From Mesoaciditogaceae bacterium (GTDB lineage Bacteria; Thermotogota; Thermotogae; Mesoaciditogales; Mesoaciditogaceae), in contig WFSH01000240.1 in assembly GCA_015486145.1 (NCBI GenBank), positions 1 through 6,541 of the forward strand: a stretch of 6,541 nt of DNA, given 5' to 3'. Each line of letters starts with the position of its first letter. Within the stretch, counting starts at the first letter, position 1. Below the pieces are notes generated by a model. The model saw nothing but the letters and a program-made list of their open reading frames with translations. It was not told the origin of the DNA and ran no database searches. The position numbers were made by a program, and so were the translations under genes. This document shows, piece by piece, positions 1 to 6,541 of the stretch.

Positions 1-80
1 ATATAAAATACAAAAAAGCCAAAATAATAGATATGGTGGGCTTTACTCAAGGGCTTAACGACCAAAAAGTGTTTGAGTGA
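1..80 (+). CDS. C-terminal tail of an unidentified upstream gene (5' partial)
   Basis: The third forward frame is open from the left edge and closes at a TGA at 78-80, giving 25 visible residues that end in GFTQGLNDQKVFE. I read it as coding because the codons are balanced (GAT, GGC, ACT, CAA, GGG, CTT, GAC, GTG, GAG) and the peptide mixes charged, polar and hydrophobic residues. The sequence becomes much more AT-rich just after the stop. The second frame is also open, to a TAA at 56-58, but its peptide looks less natural. No family can be named from so short a tail. The gene lies on the same strand as the J-domain gene 106 bases downstream, but a possible terminator separates them, so they may be separate transcription units. 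Confidence 0.5.
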   Translation, partial: IKYKKAKIIDMVGFTQGLNDQKVFE

Positions 81-105
81 TTAATTAAAATAATCGTTCG
101 TTTTT
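74..105 (+). terminator. possible weak Rho-independent terminator of the upstream gene
   Basis: Positions 74-83 can pair with 91-100 as RNA around a seven-base loop (84-90). All ten pairs form, but three are G-U and only two are G-C. Five T's follow directly at 101-105. The stem covers the stop codon at 78-80. The position and T-run suit an intrinsic terminator, but the low stability makes this uncertain. Confidence 0.4.
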
Positions 106-113
106 ATCATAAT
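85..113 (+). promoter_or_regulatory. possible sigma-70-type promoter for the J-domain gene
   Basis: TTAAAA (85-90) and CATAAT (108-113) are separated by 17 bases and match the -35 and -10 consensus at four and five of six positions. Transcription would begin near 120 and leave a leader of about 65 bases. The region is very AT-rich, so such matches occur easily by chance. TATCAT at 105-110 is an overlapping alternative -10. Confidence 0.25.
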
Positions 114-186
114 TACCTGCAAAAATTTAAGGTTACCAAGTATTTTTTATGCATATTTTCAAGAGTAAAAAGCGGAGGCAAAACGA

Positions 187-1017
187 ATGACCAACCCGTA
201 CGAAACTCTTCGAATAAGCAAAGACGCTTCTATGGAAGAAATAAAAGACGCCTACCGCACCATGATAAAGCTCTACCATCCAGATCATTATGCCAACGTT
301 CCGGAAATGAAGAAAATAGCGGAAGAAAAAACGAGAGAGATAATAGAGGCTTACCATTATCTTATGGAACATTTTGAGGACAATCCCTTTCGATGGACAA
401 CAGCCACAGTAAAAAATGAAGGTGCCACCAACACTTCGTACGATCAAACCTACAGTCAAGGTTATAGACAAAGCCATGATGAAAGCCAGGACTACACGTA
501 TCGCTCAGCAAACGAAAAAGCAAACAGCGAAAATTACCGTGAATCAGCTCAAACTCATAAACGTGTGGAACCCAAAAATGGCCAAGCCATAGCCGCTTTT
601 GTCTTTGGGATGATAAGCATGTTCTTAACATTTTTATCTCCAGCATTTTTCTCCATGCCATTAACCACCAAAATAGCCAGGGACTTCCTAATGGGCACGA
701 TTTTTTTCGTAATACTTCCAATTCTTGTGATCATTTTCTTTGTCGGTGTAAAAAGAGGGGAAAATTACGCTGGAGGCTTGTCCCTCATGTTTTTTTCTTC
801 GTTTCTTTTGCTGCTTCTCGCACCGATCTTGAAATTAATATTAGTTTCCGCCATTTTGCTCACCGCACCTATTTTTTCAAGTGTTTACGGCATAAAAGGG
901 TGGTCTGAAGTGAAATGGATGGGAAATGGGATGATTCTTTCAACGATTGGGTTTTTCGGCGGTGCCGCGGCGGTTGTGCTTTTTGTGTTGCACTTTGCTT
1001 TGGGGCTCACTTTGTAA
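187..1017 (+). CDS. membrane-anchored J-domain (DnaJ-like) protein
   Basis: The protein has 276 residues. Residues 3-64 form a J domain: it opens with NPYETLRI, has the helix II pattern and the catalytic HPD at 31-33, and closes with an amphipathic helix ending AYHYLMEHF. J domains stimulate the ATPase of DnaK/Hsp70. Residues 65-130 are a polar, Ser/Tyr/Gln/Asn/Glu-rich linker. Residues 132-276 are strongly hydrophobic, with four or five likely membrane helices (about 133-151, 167-188, 196-236 as one or two spans, and 248-274). The Gly/Phe and zinc-finger regions of canonical DnaJ are absent, so this is a class III J protein. There is no signal peptide, so the J domain should face the cytoplasm. 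The ATG start is supported by GGAGG at 174-178, eight bases upstream. The membrane segments around NGQAIAAFVFGM and GNGMILSTIGFFGG recall DUF4190-type repeats, but this is inference. Its likely role is to recruit DnaK to the membrane; the client is unknown. Confidence 0.88.
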   Translation: MTNPYETLRISKDASMEEIKDAYRTMIKLYHPDHYANVPEMKKIAEEKTREIIEAYHYLMEHFEDNPFRWTTATVKNEGATNTSYDQTYSQGYRQSHDESQDYTYRSANEKANSENYRESAQTHKRVEPKNGQAIAAFVFGMISMFLTFLSPAFFSMPLTTKIARDFLMGTIFFVILPILVIIFFVGVKRGENYAGGLSLMFFSSFLLLLLAPILKLILVSAILLTAPIFSSVYGIKGWSEVKWMGNGMILSTIGFFGGAAAVVLFVLHFALGLTL

Positions 1018-1019
1018 AG

Positions 1020-3716
1020 TTATTTTTGGGCAATTTCGTTTATGCGTCTTTCTATTTTTTCCATGACCGAGTTTTCATTCCCAGCTTCAACGTAAGACTT
1101 TTTGCCGTCTTTGAGAAAGAAAATGACTCCGCTTGTTTTTTCACCTGTGAGTTTTGAATAAAAGAAGGTGTAAAGCATGATCTGAAATTCATAATCCATG
1201 GCCTTTTTTTCATTGTAATTCGAGTATTTGAAGTCTATTATTTTGTTTCCTTGAGATGTTTTTATTATTTTGTCTATTTTACCTATCACATGAATGTCGA
1301 GGTTTGGAATGTAGCCCTCCACCGCGAATTCGCTTCTTGAATCGTTGGAGCTCTCTATTTCTTTTATGAGCGGATCATCGACAAGTTTCGAGAGAACTCC
1401 TTTCACGGTTTCAACCATGTAAGGTGGATATTTTAAAAATGTGCGTTCAATCAGGGCTTCTTCCAATTTAACGCTTCCAACTTTTTCGAGTATTGCATGG
1501 GCTATGTTGCCGTAAGCGGAAGTTTGTGGATCAAAATCCTGGCCAACTTCTTCGAAAAGTTCTGTGACGCTGAAGAGTTTTCTTTCATTTTTCAAAGATG
1601 GCGTTTGAAGATACCATTTGTTCAAATTAAAGGGTTGTGGTTTTTCTTTGGTTTCAATGGGCACGTACTTTGGGCTTTTAATTATTTTAACGAGCTTTTC
1701 CATTTCGTTTGGAATTTTCCAATGTTTATTTTCCACAAAGTTAGTATCTTTCAAAAAGTCATTCCATTTCCCGTTTTTGGGATTATTTGAGTGTGAAATT
1801 TCTCTACTCAAGACCAAATATTCTTTAGCGCGTGTCATTGCGACGTACAAAACTCTTTTTTCTTCTTCAATTTCTTCGGCTTTCTTCTCTTCATTGGCTT
1901 TCTTTTTATTGTTAGAGGTGCCTTTTGACATTTGGGCGATAAAAACGATCGGAAATTCCAATCCTTTTGATTTGTGAACGTTCATTATTTTCACAACGTT
2001 CGCATTTTCAGATAAGGCTATAGCTTCTTCTTCTCTTGCTTCAGATTCCATTTCCATGACACGATGAATTTGGTTTATATCCCATGACGGCACATCCAAT
2101 GAGTCCATTATTTCGAGGAATTTCATGACATTTGCAATTTTTTTGTCTCCGTCTTTTTCTATGGCGATTTTCCCAAGATAATTGGTCTTTTGTATGGCGG
2201 TTCTTATTATTTTCGAAGCATCAACGTTGTTTTTCAAAGAGAGTAATTGTTGAACAATGGATTTTATGTCCGGATATTTTTTCTCCAATCCATCGTATAA
2301 GTTCTTACCGTCGCGTTTTAATTCGAGCAATTCGTCTATGCTTAAGTTAAAAAATGGTGATAGCAAAAGTCCACTCATGGCAGCTATGTCATAAGGATCT
2401 AACAGCACACCTATGAGGTTGTAAATGGCGCGCACTTCTTTTTTTGAAAAGAATTCTTTTCCACCTACAACGTAAGAAGGTATGCCTTTATCAGTTAAGG
2501 CCTTTTCTATTTGCCATATCGATCCTCCGCTTCTAACCAATATGGCTATATCTTTAAACTCGTAGCCTCGAGACACAAAATTGCTAACCATCGCGGTTAT
2601 CGCTTTGGCTTCCACATTTCTGGCTTCTTCAGCCTTTTCCCCACCGTCGTTATCCAACAGTACAACCCTTTTCTCCCGGTCCTCAGCGTTTTTTTCAATC
2701 TGGGAAATGTACTCTATTTTTCCGTCCTTGAAAAGTTTTGAAAAGAAAGCGTTGTAAAATCTCACCAGATTCGGAGAGGATCTGTAGTTTTCGTTCATTT
2801 CTTTGAGAGTCAAATTTCTTTTTGTGGCGTTTTTACTGATGCCCAAAAACACGTCAACGTCTGCTCCCCTAAATGAGTAAATGGACTGTTTGGGATCGCC
2901 TATATACCAAACACGATTGTCGTTTGCCCTTAAAAGCTCTATTATTTCGCTTTGTACGTCGTTTGTGTCTTGAAATTCATCGACGAATATGTATTTGAAA
3001 TAGTTGGCGTATCTTTGCCTTAAATCTTCATTTTCTTTTAGCATGTTTCTCGTCAAAATGAGAAGCTCTTCAAAGTCAAGTGCCGATTCTTTGAGAGACA
3101 ATTCTTCATATTTGGATATTATGGCGCTTAAATGTTCTTTGAAGTTTTCTTTTAAGTCATCGCTAACTTCTAAAGGTGTTTTGTTGCTCACCCTTAAAGC
3201 CACTCCGGCTTTGAACCATTTGATAAGTTCTTCGAATGTTAGGGTAGGTTGTATTTTGAAAAATTCTTTCATTTTTTCAAGGTTTTCGAATATGTACGAT
3301 TCAACAACCCATGAAATTCTTTTGTCTGCCAACATGCCGCTCAATATGTCGAAGTCAGGATCTACACATGAGTAAAGCGCATTTTCTTTTATAAGTCTTG
3401 AACAAAACGAATGTATGGTGGATATTCTTGCAAATGGAATTTCTCTTTTCAGTTTTGTGTAAAGCGAAGCTTTTTCATCGACGTCGTTTTTCAGTTTCTC
3501 CTCGATATTTTGAAAGATACGGTCTTTCATTTCTTGAGCGGCTTTTTCGGTAAACGTTATGGCAACAACTTGATCCGTTTTTAAGTTTGGGTGATCTTCA
3601 AAGACTTTCAAATACTTTTCCACCAATACGCGCGTTTTCCCGCTTCCCGCACCGGCGTTCACAATAAGACTTTCTCGTGAGTTGATTATTTCGCTTTGTA
3701 TTTTAGAAAAATCCAC
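1020..3716 (-). CDS. addA: AddA-type ATP-dependent helicase-nuclease (RecB-like, SF1A)
   Basis: This is the motor subunit of an AddAB complex, which unwinds and degrades DNA at double-strand breaks to prepare ends for RecA. Counting from the GTG at 3716, the protein has 898 residues. The SF1A motifs are in order: Q motif Gln7, Walker A AGAGSGKT at 21-28, Ia around 53-66, Ib ISTIHSFC at 98-105, Walker B VDEFQDTN at 245-252, III GDPKQSIYSFRGAD at 273-286, IV NENYRSS at 308-314, V HKSKGLEF at 581-588, and VI LYVAMTRAKE at 623-632 with Arg629. A RecB-family nuclease follows at about 735-898: YGNIAHAILE with His740, Glu796, Asp815 in GKIDK, DFK at 828-830, and Gln845/Tyr849. All key residues are present, so both activities should be intact. 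It is well below the roughly 1,230 residues of B. subtilis AddA, and motifs V and VI are joined by a short Lys/Glu-rich stretch. The start is chosen for its ribosome-binding site; an in-frame GTG at 3725 and a TTG at 3764 are alternatives, with 3725 giving a GTGA overlap with addB. Confidence 0.9.
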   Translation of the reverse strand: MDFSKIQSEIINSRESLIVNAGAGSGKTRVLVEKYLKVFEDHPNLKTDQVVAITFTEKAAQEMKDRIFQNIEEKLKNDVDEKASLYTKLKREIPFARISTIHSFCSRLIKENALYSCVDPDFDILSGMLADKRISWVVESYIFENLEKMKEFFKIQPTLTFEELIKWFKAGVALRVSNKTPLEVSDDLKENFKEHLSAIISKYEELSLKESALDFEELLILTRNMLKENEDLRQRYANYFKYIFVDEFQDTNDVQSEIIELLRANDNRVWYIGDPKQSIYSFRGADVDVFLGISKNATKRNLTLKEMNENYRSSPNLVRFYNAFFSKLFKDGKIEYISQIEKNAEDREKRVVLLDNDGGEKAEEARNVEAKAITAMVSNFVSRGYEFKDIAILVRSGGSIWQIEKALTDKGIPSYVVGGKEFFSKKEVRAIYNLIGVLLDPYDIAAMSGLLLSPFFNLSIDELLELKRDGKNLYDGLEKKYPDIKSIVQQLLSLKNNVDASKIIRTAIQKTNYLGKIAIEKDGDKKIANVMKFLEIMDSLDVPSWDINQIHRVMEMESEAREEEAIALSENANVVKIMNVHKSKGLEFPIVFIAQMSKGTSNNKKKANEEKKAEEIEEEKRVLYVAMTRAKEYLVLSREISHSNNPKNGKWNDFLKDTNFVENKHWKIPNEMEKLVKIIKSPKYVPIETKEKPQPFNLNKWYLQTPSLKNERKLFSVTELFEEVGQDFDPQTSAYGNIAHAILEKVGSVKLEEALIERTFLKYPPYMVETVKGVLSKLVDDPLIKEIESSNDSRSEFAVEGYIPNLDIHVIGKIDKIIKTSQGNKIIDFKYSNYNEKKAMDYEFQIMLYTFFYSKLTGEKTSGVIFFLKDGKKSYVEAGNENSVMEKIERRINEIAQK

Positions 3717-3721
3717 TCTTC

Positions 3722-3727
3722 TCACCT
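3722..3727 (-). promoter_or_regulatory. ribosome-binding site of addA overlapping the addB stop
   Basis: Read on the minus strand, AAAGGTGA ends at 3722. Its AGGTGA core matches the Shine-Dalgarno consensus, and its last three bases are the addB stop codon. Five bases separate it from the GTG at 3716-3714, a normal spacing. This is the main reason to prefer that start over the GTG at 3725, where the same purine run would abut the start with no spacing. Ribosomes finishing addB would sit on the addA initiation site, which suggests coupled, near-equimolar synthesis. Confidence 0.65.
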
Positions 3728-6541
3728 TTCTGGACACATGTTTTTGTACGGGCACGATCTGCAAGCGTCTTTGTCGGGTGTGAACATGCCTCTTTCAACG
3801 TTTTCCAAAAACGTTTTCACCTTCGGGATCATTTCAGCTGCGCCGTTTTTTATTTTCTCCGCATTGCTCTTGGTGTTTGTTATGTTTCCCCCTTCAATTT
3901 CAGAAAAAACTGCTCTTACCACAGGACGCTTCAAAATTTTTTGAATCACAGACGCGTACAGGTATAGTTGTTCTTTTTCTCCACTGTTCTTTCGCTTGTA
4001 ATCCACTATCATAAGGCCAGAGGGACAAATGTCTATTCTATCCACGCGTCCTGTGAATTTTATTCCATCAAGTTCGCTTTCTTCGCCGCTGAATGAAAAT
4101 TCAAATCTATATGGGACGAACTTCTCATCCTTCTTGTTATTTCTGTACACGAAATATTTTTTCAGGCTTTTTCTTCCATCCAATTCATCGATGTCTTCTC
4201 GGAGTTCCACATCAAGGAGGTACTTGACCAGGATGGCACTTATCTTTGACAAGTTTATACTTGACAATTTTTCACCGAAAAACGTCGCTTTTTTAAGTTC
4301 TTCATCCACACATTTTTCAACGATGGAATACACGTTGCTGTAGCTTTTTTGCATGAGGTTATCCCTGCCAATTTGCATGACTTTCTTTAAAACATTATGA
4401 TAGATCGTTCCGACTTCAAGAGGGGTCAAATCGAGAGTATACGTGATTTTCTGCGGCGCTTTGAGGATGTACGAAAAGAAAAACATAAGCGGGCATTTGC
4501 TGTAAGATGAAAATTTGTAGAAGCTCACAGATTTTTTTGAGAAATCCCTGCAAAGTTTCAAGTTTGCCTCGCCCTTTAAAATGTATTCTCGATTCGGACG
4601 AATTTCTATTCCGAGCTCTCTTTCAACGTCTTCCATTCTGCCATTCTTCCTGGCCCACTTGGCGTATTCCAAAACACCCTCGCCGATGCTCATGGGAGGA
4701 TATTTTTCCGCCTCTTCTACCGTGATGTTGAATTTCTCTTCCAAATCAACAACGTAAGGCGATGGAAGTATTTCCGTACCGTTTATCGTGGATGTGGAGG
4801 TTGTCAGATAAACCTCATCTGCATGAGACATCGCGGTGTAGAGATCTAATTTGTCATCAAGAAGCCTTTTGAGAAACCTACTTTCGCCAAAATGCTTTTC
4901 TTCATCGACGGAGTTGTAAAAATAGTTTTGATTGAATTTTGGATAATTTTCGTAGTTGAAACCAACGAATATTTTCAACGGGCTGTAGCTGAAACGAGAC
5001 GTGAGCACGTCCGATACGCGAACCGAAGCATCGTTTTCTTTAACCACGTACGATCTGTTTTTCATCTGAAATTCCAGGTAATACTTGTAATCGATGATGC
5101 TCGCTTTCTGTTTTCCAACAAACGACAGTGTTCCTTCCACTTCCCATAAGAGCTCTTTAAACGATTGCAAAGCGTAAAGTTCATCTTGATTCAAAGGTCT
5201 GTTTTTAAAGATTTCAATCGCCTTTTCAAGAGTCTTTGTGTAAGCTGAAACGCCCTTTGCGTTTTCAAAAAGTGACAAAAATTCAAAAAGCGCTTCCACG
5301 GTTCTCATGGCCCTTTTCGCAAGAATTTCAAGCCTTTTTATCTCCTCTAAAGTTGCATCTTTGTTGTATTCGTCGTCTGAATCCATAACGAGTTGCCTCT
5401 TTTTTGAAAGGAAATCGATAAATTTGTCCAGCTTTTCATTCCAATCATTCAGTCTTGAATCGTGTGAAAGTTTTATTCGCCCTCTGTTCAACTTTGCCGA
5501 ATCGTATATGAGGCTGAAGCTATCTTCCTGAACAAATCCTGCCATAACCATGCTTAAGAGAAGATCTGGAGGGTAGCCGTTTGTCACAACTTTTATTGGA
5601 AGCATGATCTGCTGAACAACAACACTTTGAGACAAGTCTTTTCGGCCGAGATAAGACGAACCTATGGAAATTTCATCGCACTTTTCTTTCAACGCTTTCA
5701 AGTAGTCACTGTTTGAGGATTTAACGATGATTTCAATGTCTTTGGGCCTTTTTCCATTCAAAAGTAGATACTTGACCTTTTTACAAACCCATTGCACTTC
5801 GTCCAGTTTTTTCTCAAAAGCGTGTATGTGAAGCCCTTTGCCGTTATCTAAAAACAAGCCTCTTGCGAGTTCTGAACCTTTAAATTCAAAGTGTTTTACA
5901 TTTGGATGGTACCCTTCGACAGTTTTTAAAATCGTGCGTGTGCCTTTTTCAAATATCTCTCCACTCGTTGCCGTTACAAAAACCTTTTCAAAGTTGGAAA
6001 TGAGGTTTTTGAACAACTTAGAAACGATCGGTGTGAAATCGTAAAATCCATCCACGAAAAGATAATTCCCACCAATTTTTATCTCACCTTCAGCGACCAT
6101 TCTGTAAGCATCGTAAGTGTCAAAGAGATTCTTGGCTTTCAAAGCGTCGTTAAAGCGTTTCATAACACTTGATATGAAAAGATCGCTCTTCGTGTCCGGA
6201 TGCGAGAATTCCTCTTCTCTCATGTAAGCTTTTATGTCATCCATAAGTGAAAGCAGTTTTTCTACGGTGGATTTGTGTCTTAGAATTTTGGCTTGCTCAG
6301 CAAAAACATCTGGAGGGAATAAATTTCCCAAAGCCATCTCATCAATAACCGAAGATAGTATTAAAAGTTTCAAAGCTCTATCCGCAAAAATCATTTCTTT
6401 TTGCTTTAAAACGGCTTCCACTGCGAGCTGATCAACGGTCTTAAAAGCCGCTCTGTTCACAAAACCACTCTCTTTCGATGCCATTTGGGACGCGAATTTG
6501 ACAAATTCGCCTTGACTTCCAACGAATGTGTAATCAAAAGG
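3722..6541 (-). CDS. addB: AddB-type nuclease subunit with 4Fe-4S cluster (5' partial)
   Basis: The reading frame is open through the right edge, so the start lies outside the window; 939 residues are visible. Numbers here count from the internal ATG at 6484-6482, with 19 further in-frame residues before it. The N-terminal part is a degenerate helicase-like fold: DYTFVGSQGEF ahead of residue 1 resembles the strand that follows Walker A in AddB proteins, and YLFVDGFYDFTP at 141-152 is the AddB form of motif II. Residues about 488-580 have the second helicase-like lobe, with GFNYENYP and a PSPYVVDLEE close. The C-terminal nuclease has Cys664, His696, Glu795, Asp815 in GRVDRID, DYK at 828-830 and Gln839/Tyr843. 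Cys908, Cys911 and Cys917 complete the four ligands of the iron-sulfur cluster (one Cys before, three after the nuclease core) that marks AddB. It should cut the strand opposite to AddA's and, by analogy with B. subtilis, scan for Chi. Family assignment is firm; whether it binds ATP cannot be judged because the Walker A region is off the window. Confidence 0.85.
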   Translation of the reverse strand, partial: PFDYTFVGSQGEFVKFASQMASKESGFVNRAAFKTVDQLAVEAVLKQKEMIFADRALKLLILSSVIDEMALGNLFPPDVFAEQAKILRHKSTVEKLLSLMDDIKAYMREEEFSHPDTKSDLFISSVMKRFNDALKAKNLFDTYDAYRMVAEGEIKIGGNYLFVDGFYDFTPIVSKLFKNLISNFEKVFVTATSGEIFEKGTRTILKTVEGYHPNVKHFEFKGSELARGLFLDNGKGLHIHAFEKKLDEVQWVCKKVKYLLLNGKRPKDIEIIVKSSNSDYLKALKEKCDEISIGSSYLGRKDLSQSVVVQQIMLPIKVVTNGYPPDLLLSMVMAGFVQEDSFSLIYDSAKLNRGRIKLSHDSRLNDWNEKLDKFIDFLSKKRQLVMDSDDEYNKDATLEEIKRLEILAKRAMRTVEALFEFLSLFENAKGVSAYTKTLEKAIEIFKNRPLNQDELYALQSFKELLWEVEGTLSFVGKQKASIIDYKYYLEFQMKNRSYVVKENDASVRVSDVLTSRFSYSPLKIFVGFNYENYPKFNQNYFYNSVDEEKHFGESRFLKRLLDDKLDLYTAMSHADEVYLTTSTSTINGTEILPSPYVVDLEEKFNITVEEAEKYPPMSIGEGVLEYAKWARKNGRMEDVERELGIEIRPNREYILKGEANLKLCRDFSKKSVSFYKFSSYSKCPLMFFFSYILKAPQKITYTLDLTPLEVGTIYHNVLKKVMQIGRDNLMQKSYSNVYSIVEKCVDEELKKATFFGEKLSSINLSKISAILVKYLLDVELREDIDELDGRKSLKKYFVYRNNKKDEKFVPYRFEFSFSGEESELDGIKFTGRVDRIDICPSGLMIVDYKRKNSGEKEQLYLYASVIQKILKRPVVRAVFSEIEGGNITNTKSNAEKIKNGAAEMIPKVKTFLENVERGMFTPDKDACRSCPYKNMCPER
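6492..6510. repeat. 19-base perfect palindrome inside addB
   Basis: GCGAATTTG and CAAATTCGC flank a single A, giving nine-base arms that match perfectly. As RNA this could fold as an eight-pair stem with a three-base loop. It lies in the coding sequence, near the 5' end of addB. It encodes part of the stretch GEFVKFA, so it may be accidental; an operator or a translation-slowing hairpin is possible but unsupported. Confidence 0.4.

Noticed and set aside
15..44. AAAGCC and GGCTTT arms as a minus-strand terminator with a T-run at its end
   Set aside because: There are only six pairs around an 18-base loop, it falls within the putative coding tail, and no leftward gene ends here.
133..477. Minus-strand open frame opposite the J-domain gene
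   Set aside because: It lies antisense to a clear J domain, and its product is a Phe/Tyr/Cys-rich shadow peptide with no recognisable domain.
1007..1027. Small inverted repeat ACTTT-GT-AAAGT followed by TTATTTTT as a terminator for the J-domain gene
   Set aside because: A two-base loop cannot form, leaving only about four A/T-rich pairs; it is too weak to call.
915..1157. Forward open frame spanning the convergent junction
   Set aside because: It overlaps the end of the J-domain gene in another frame and the antisense of addA; its Phe/Cys-rich composition is typical of a shadow frame.
2446..2461. Perfect 16-base palindrome GAAAAGAATTCTTTTC within addA
   Set aside because: It encodes the well-conserved KEFFSK segment that follows the GIPSYVVGG strand of AddA, so the symmetry is best explained by Lys, Glu and Phe codons and not by a regulatory site.
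3004..3375. Longest forward open frame antisense to addA (123 codons)
   Set aside because: The product is Ser/Leu-rich, a pattern produced by reading Lys/Glu/Phe codons backwards, and it has no domain; addA in this region aligns with its family throughout.
1020..6541. The pair as an anti-phage defence helicase-nuclease or an AdnAB complex
   Set aside because: The addB-addA order, the single intact motor, the VDGFYDF motif and the four-cysteine Fe-S nuclease all match standard AddAB, and no defence genes are visible nearby. AdnAB would have clear motor motifs in both subunits.

Overview
The window is ordinary-looking bacterial chromosome with moderate to low GC, almost fully coding. The proteins are rich in Lys, Glu, Ile and Phe and poor in Cys and Gln, Arg is often AGA or AGG, and the genes are tightly packed. 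This would fit a thermophilic or anaerobic lineage such as the Thermotogota, but that assignment is an impression from composition and has not been tested. No mobile element, CRISPR array, tRNA or rRNA was seen.

Layout, left to right. Positions 1-80 hold the last 25 codons of an unidentified rightward gene. A weak hairpin with a T-run overlaps its stop. A short AT-rich gap (81-186) contains a possible promoter and a strong Shine-Dalgarno. Positions 187-1017 encode a 276-residue J-domain protein with a low-complexity polar linker and a multi-helix membrane domain. Only two bases later, on the opposite strand, comes the end of a leftward two-gene operon that fills the rest of the window: an AddA-type helicase-nuclease (1020-3716), preceded in the operon by an AddB-type nuclease subunit (3722-6541). 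The addB gene continues past the right edge, so its N-terminus is missing here.

How the genes work together. addB and addA are almost contiguous: the ribosome-binding site for addA lies on the last codons of addB, which points to coupled translation of two subunits of one complex. AddA carries a full set of SF1A helicase motifs and a complete RecB-type nuclease. AddB carries a degenerate helicase-like body, a second complete RecB-type nuclease and all four cysteines expected for its 4Fe-4S cluster. Together they should form the AddAB machine that resects double-strand breaks for recombination. AddA is clearly shorter than well-studied homologues; AddB looks shorter too, but its full length is not visible. 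The J-domain protein has no evident link to DNA repair. It is convergent with the operon, and probably recruits DnaK to the inner face of the membrane.

I found no strong evidence for a wholly new system. The most unusual item is the J-domain membrane protein; secondary points are the compact AddAB architecture, the translational coupling site and the near-zero convergent junction.
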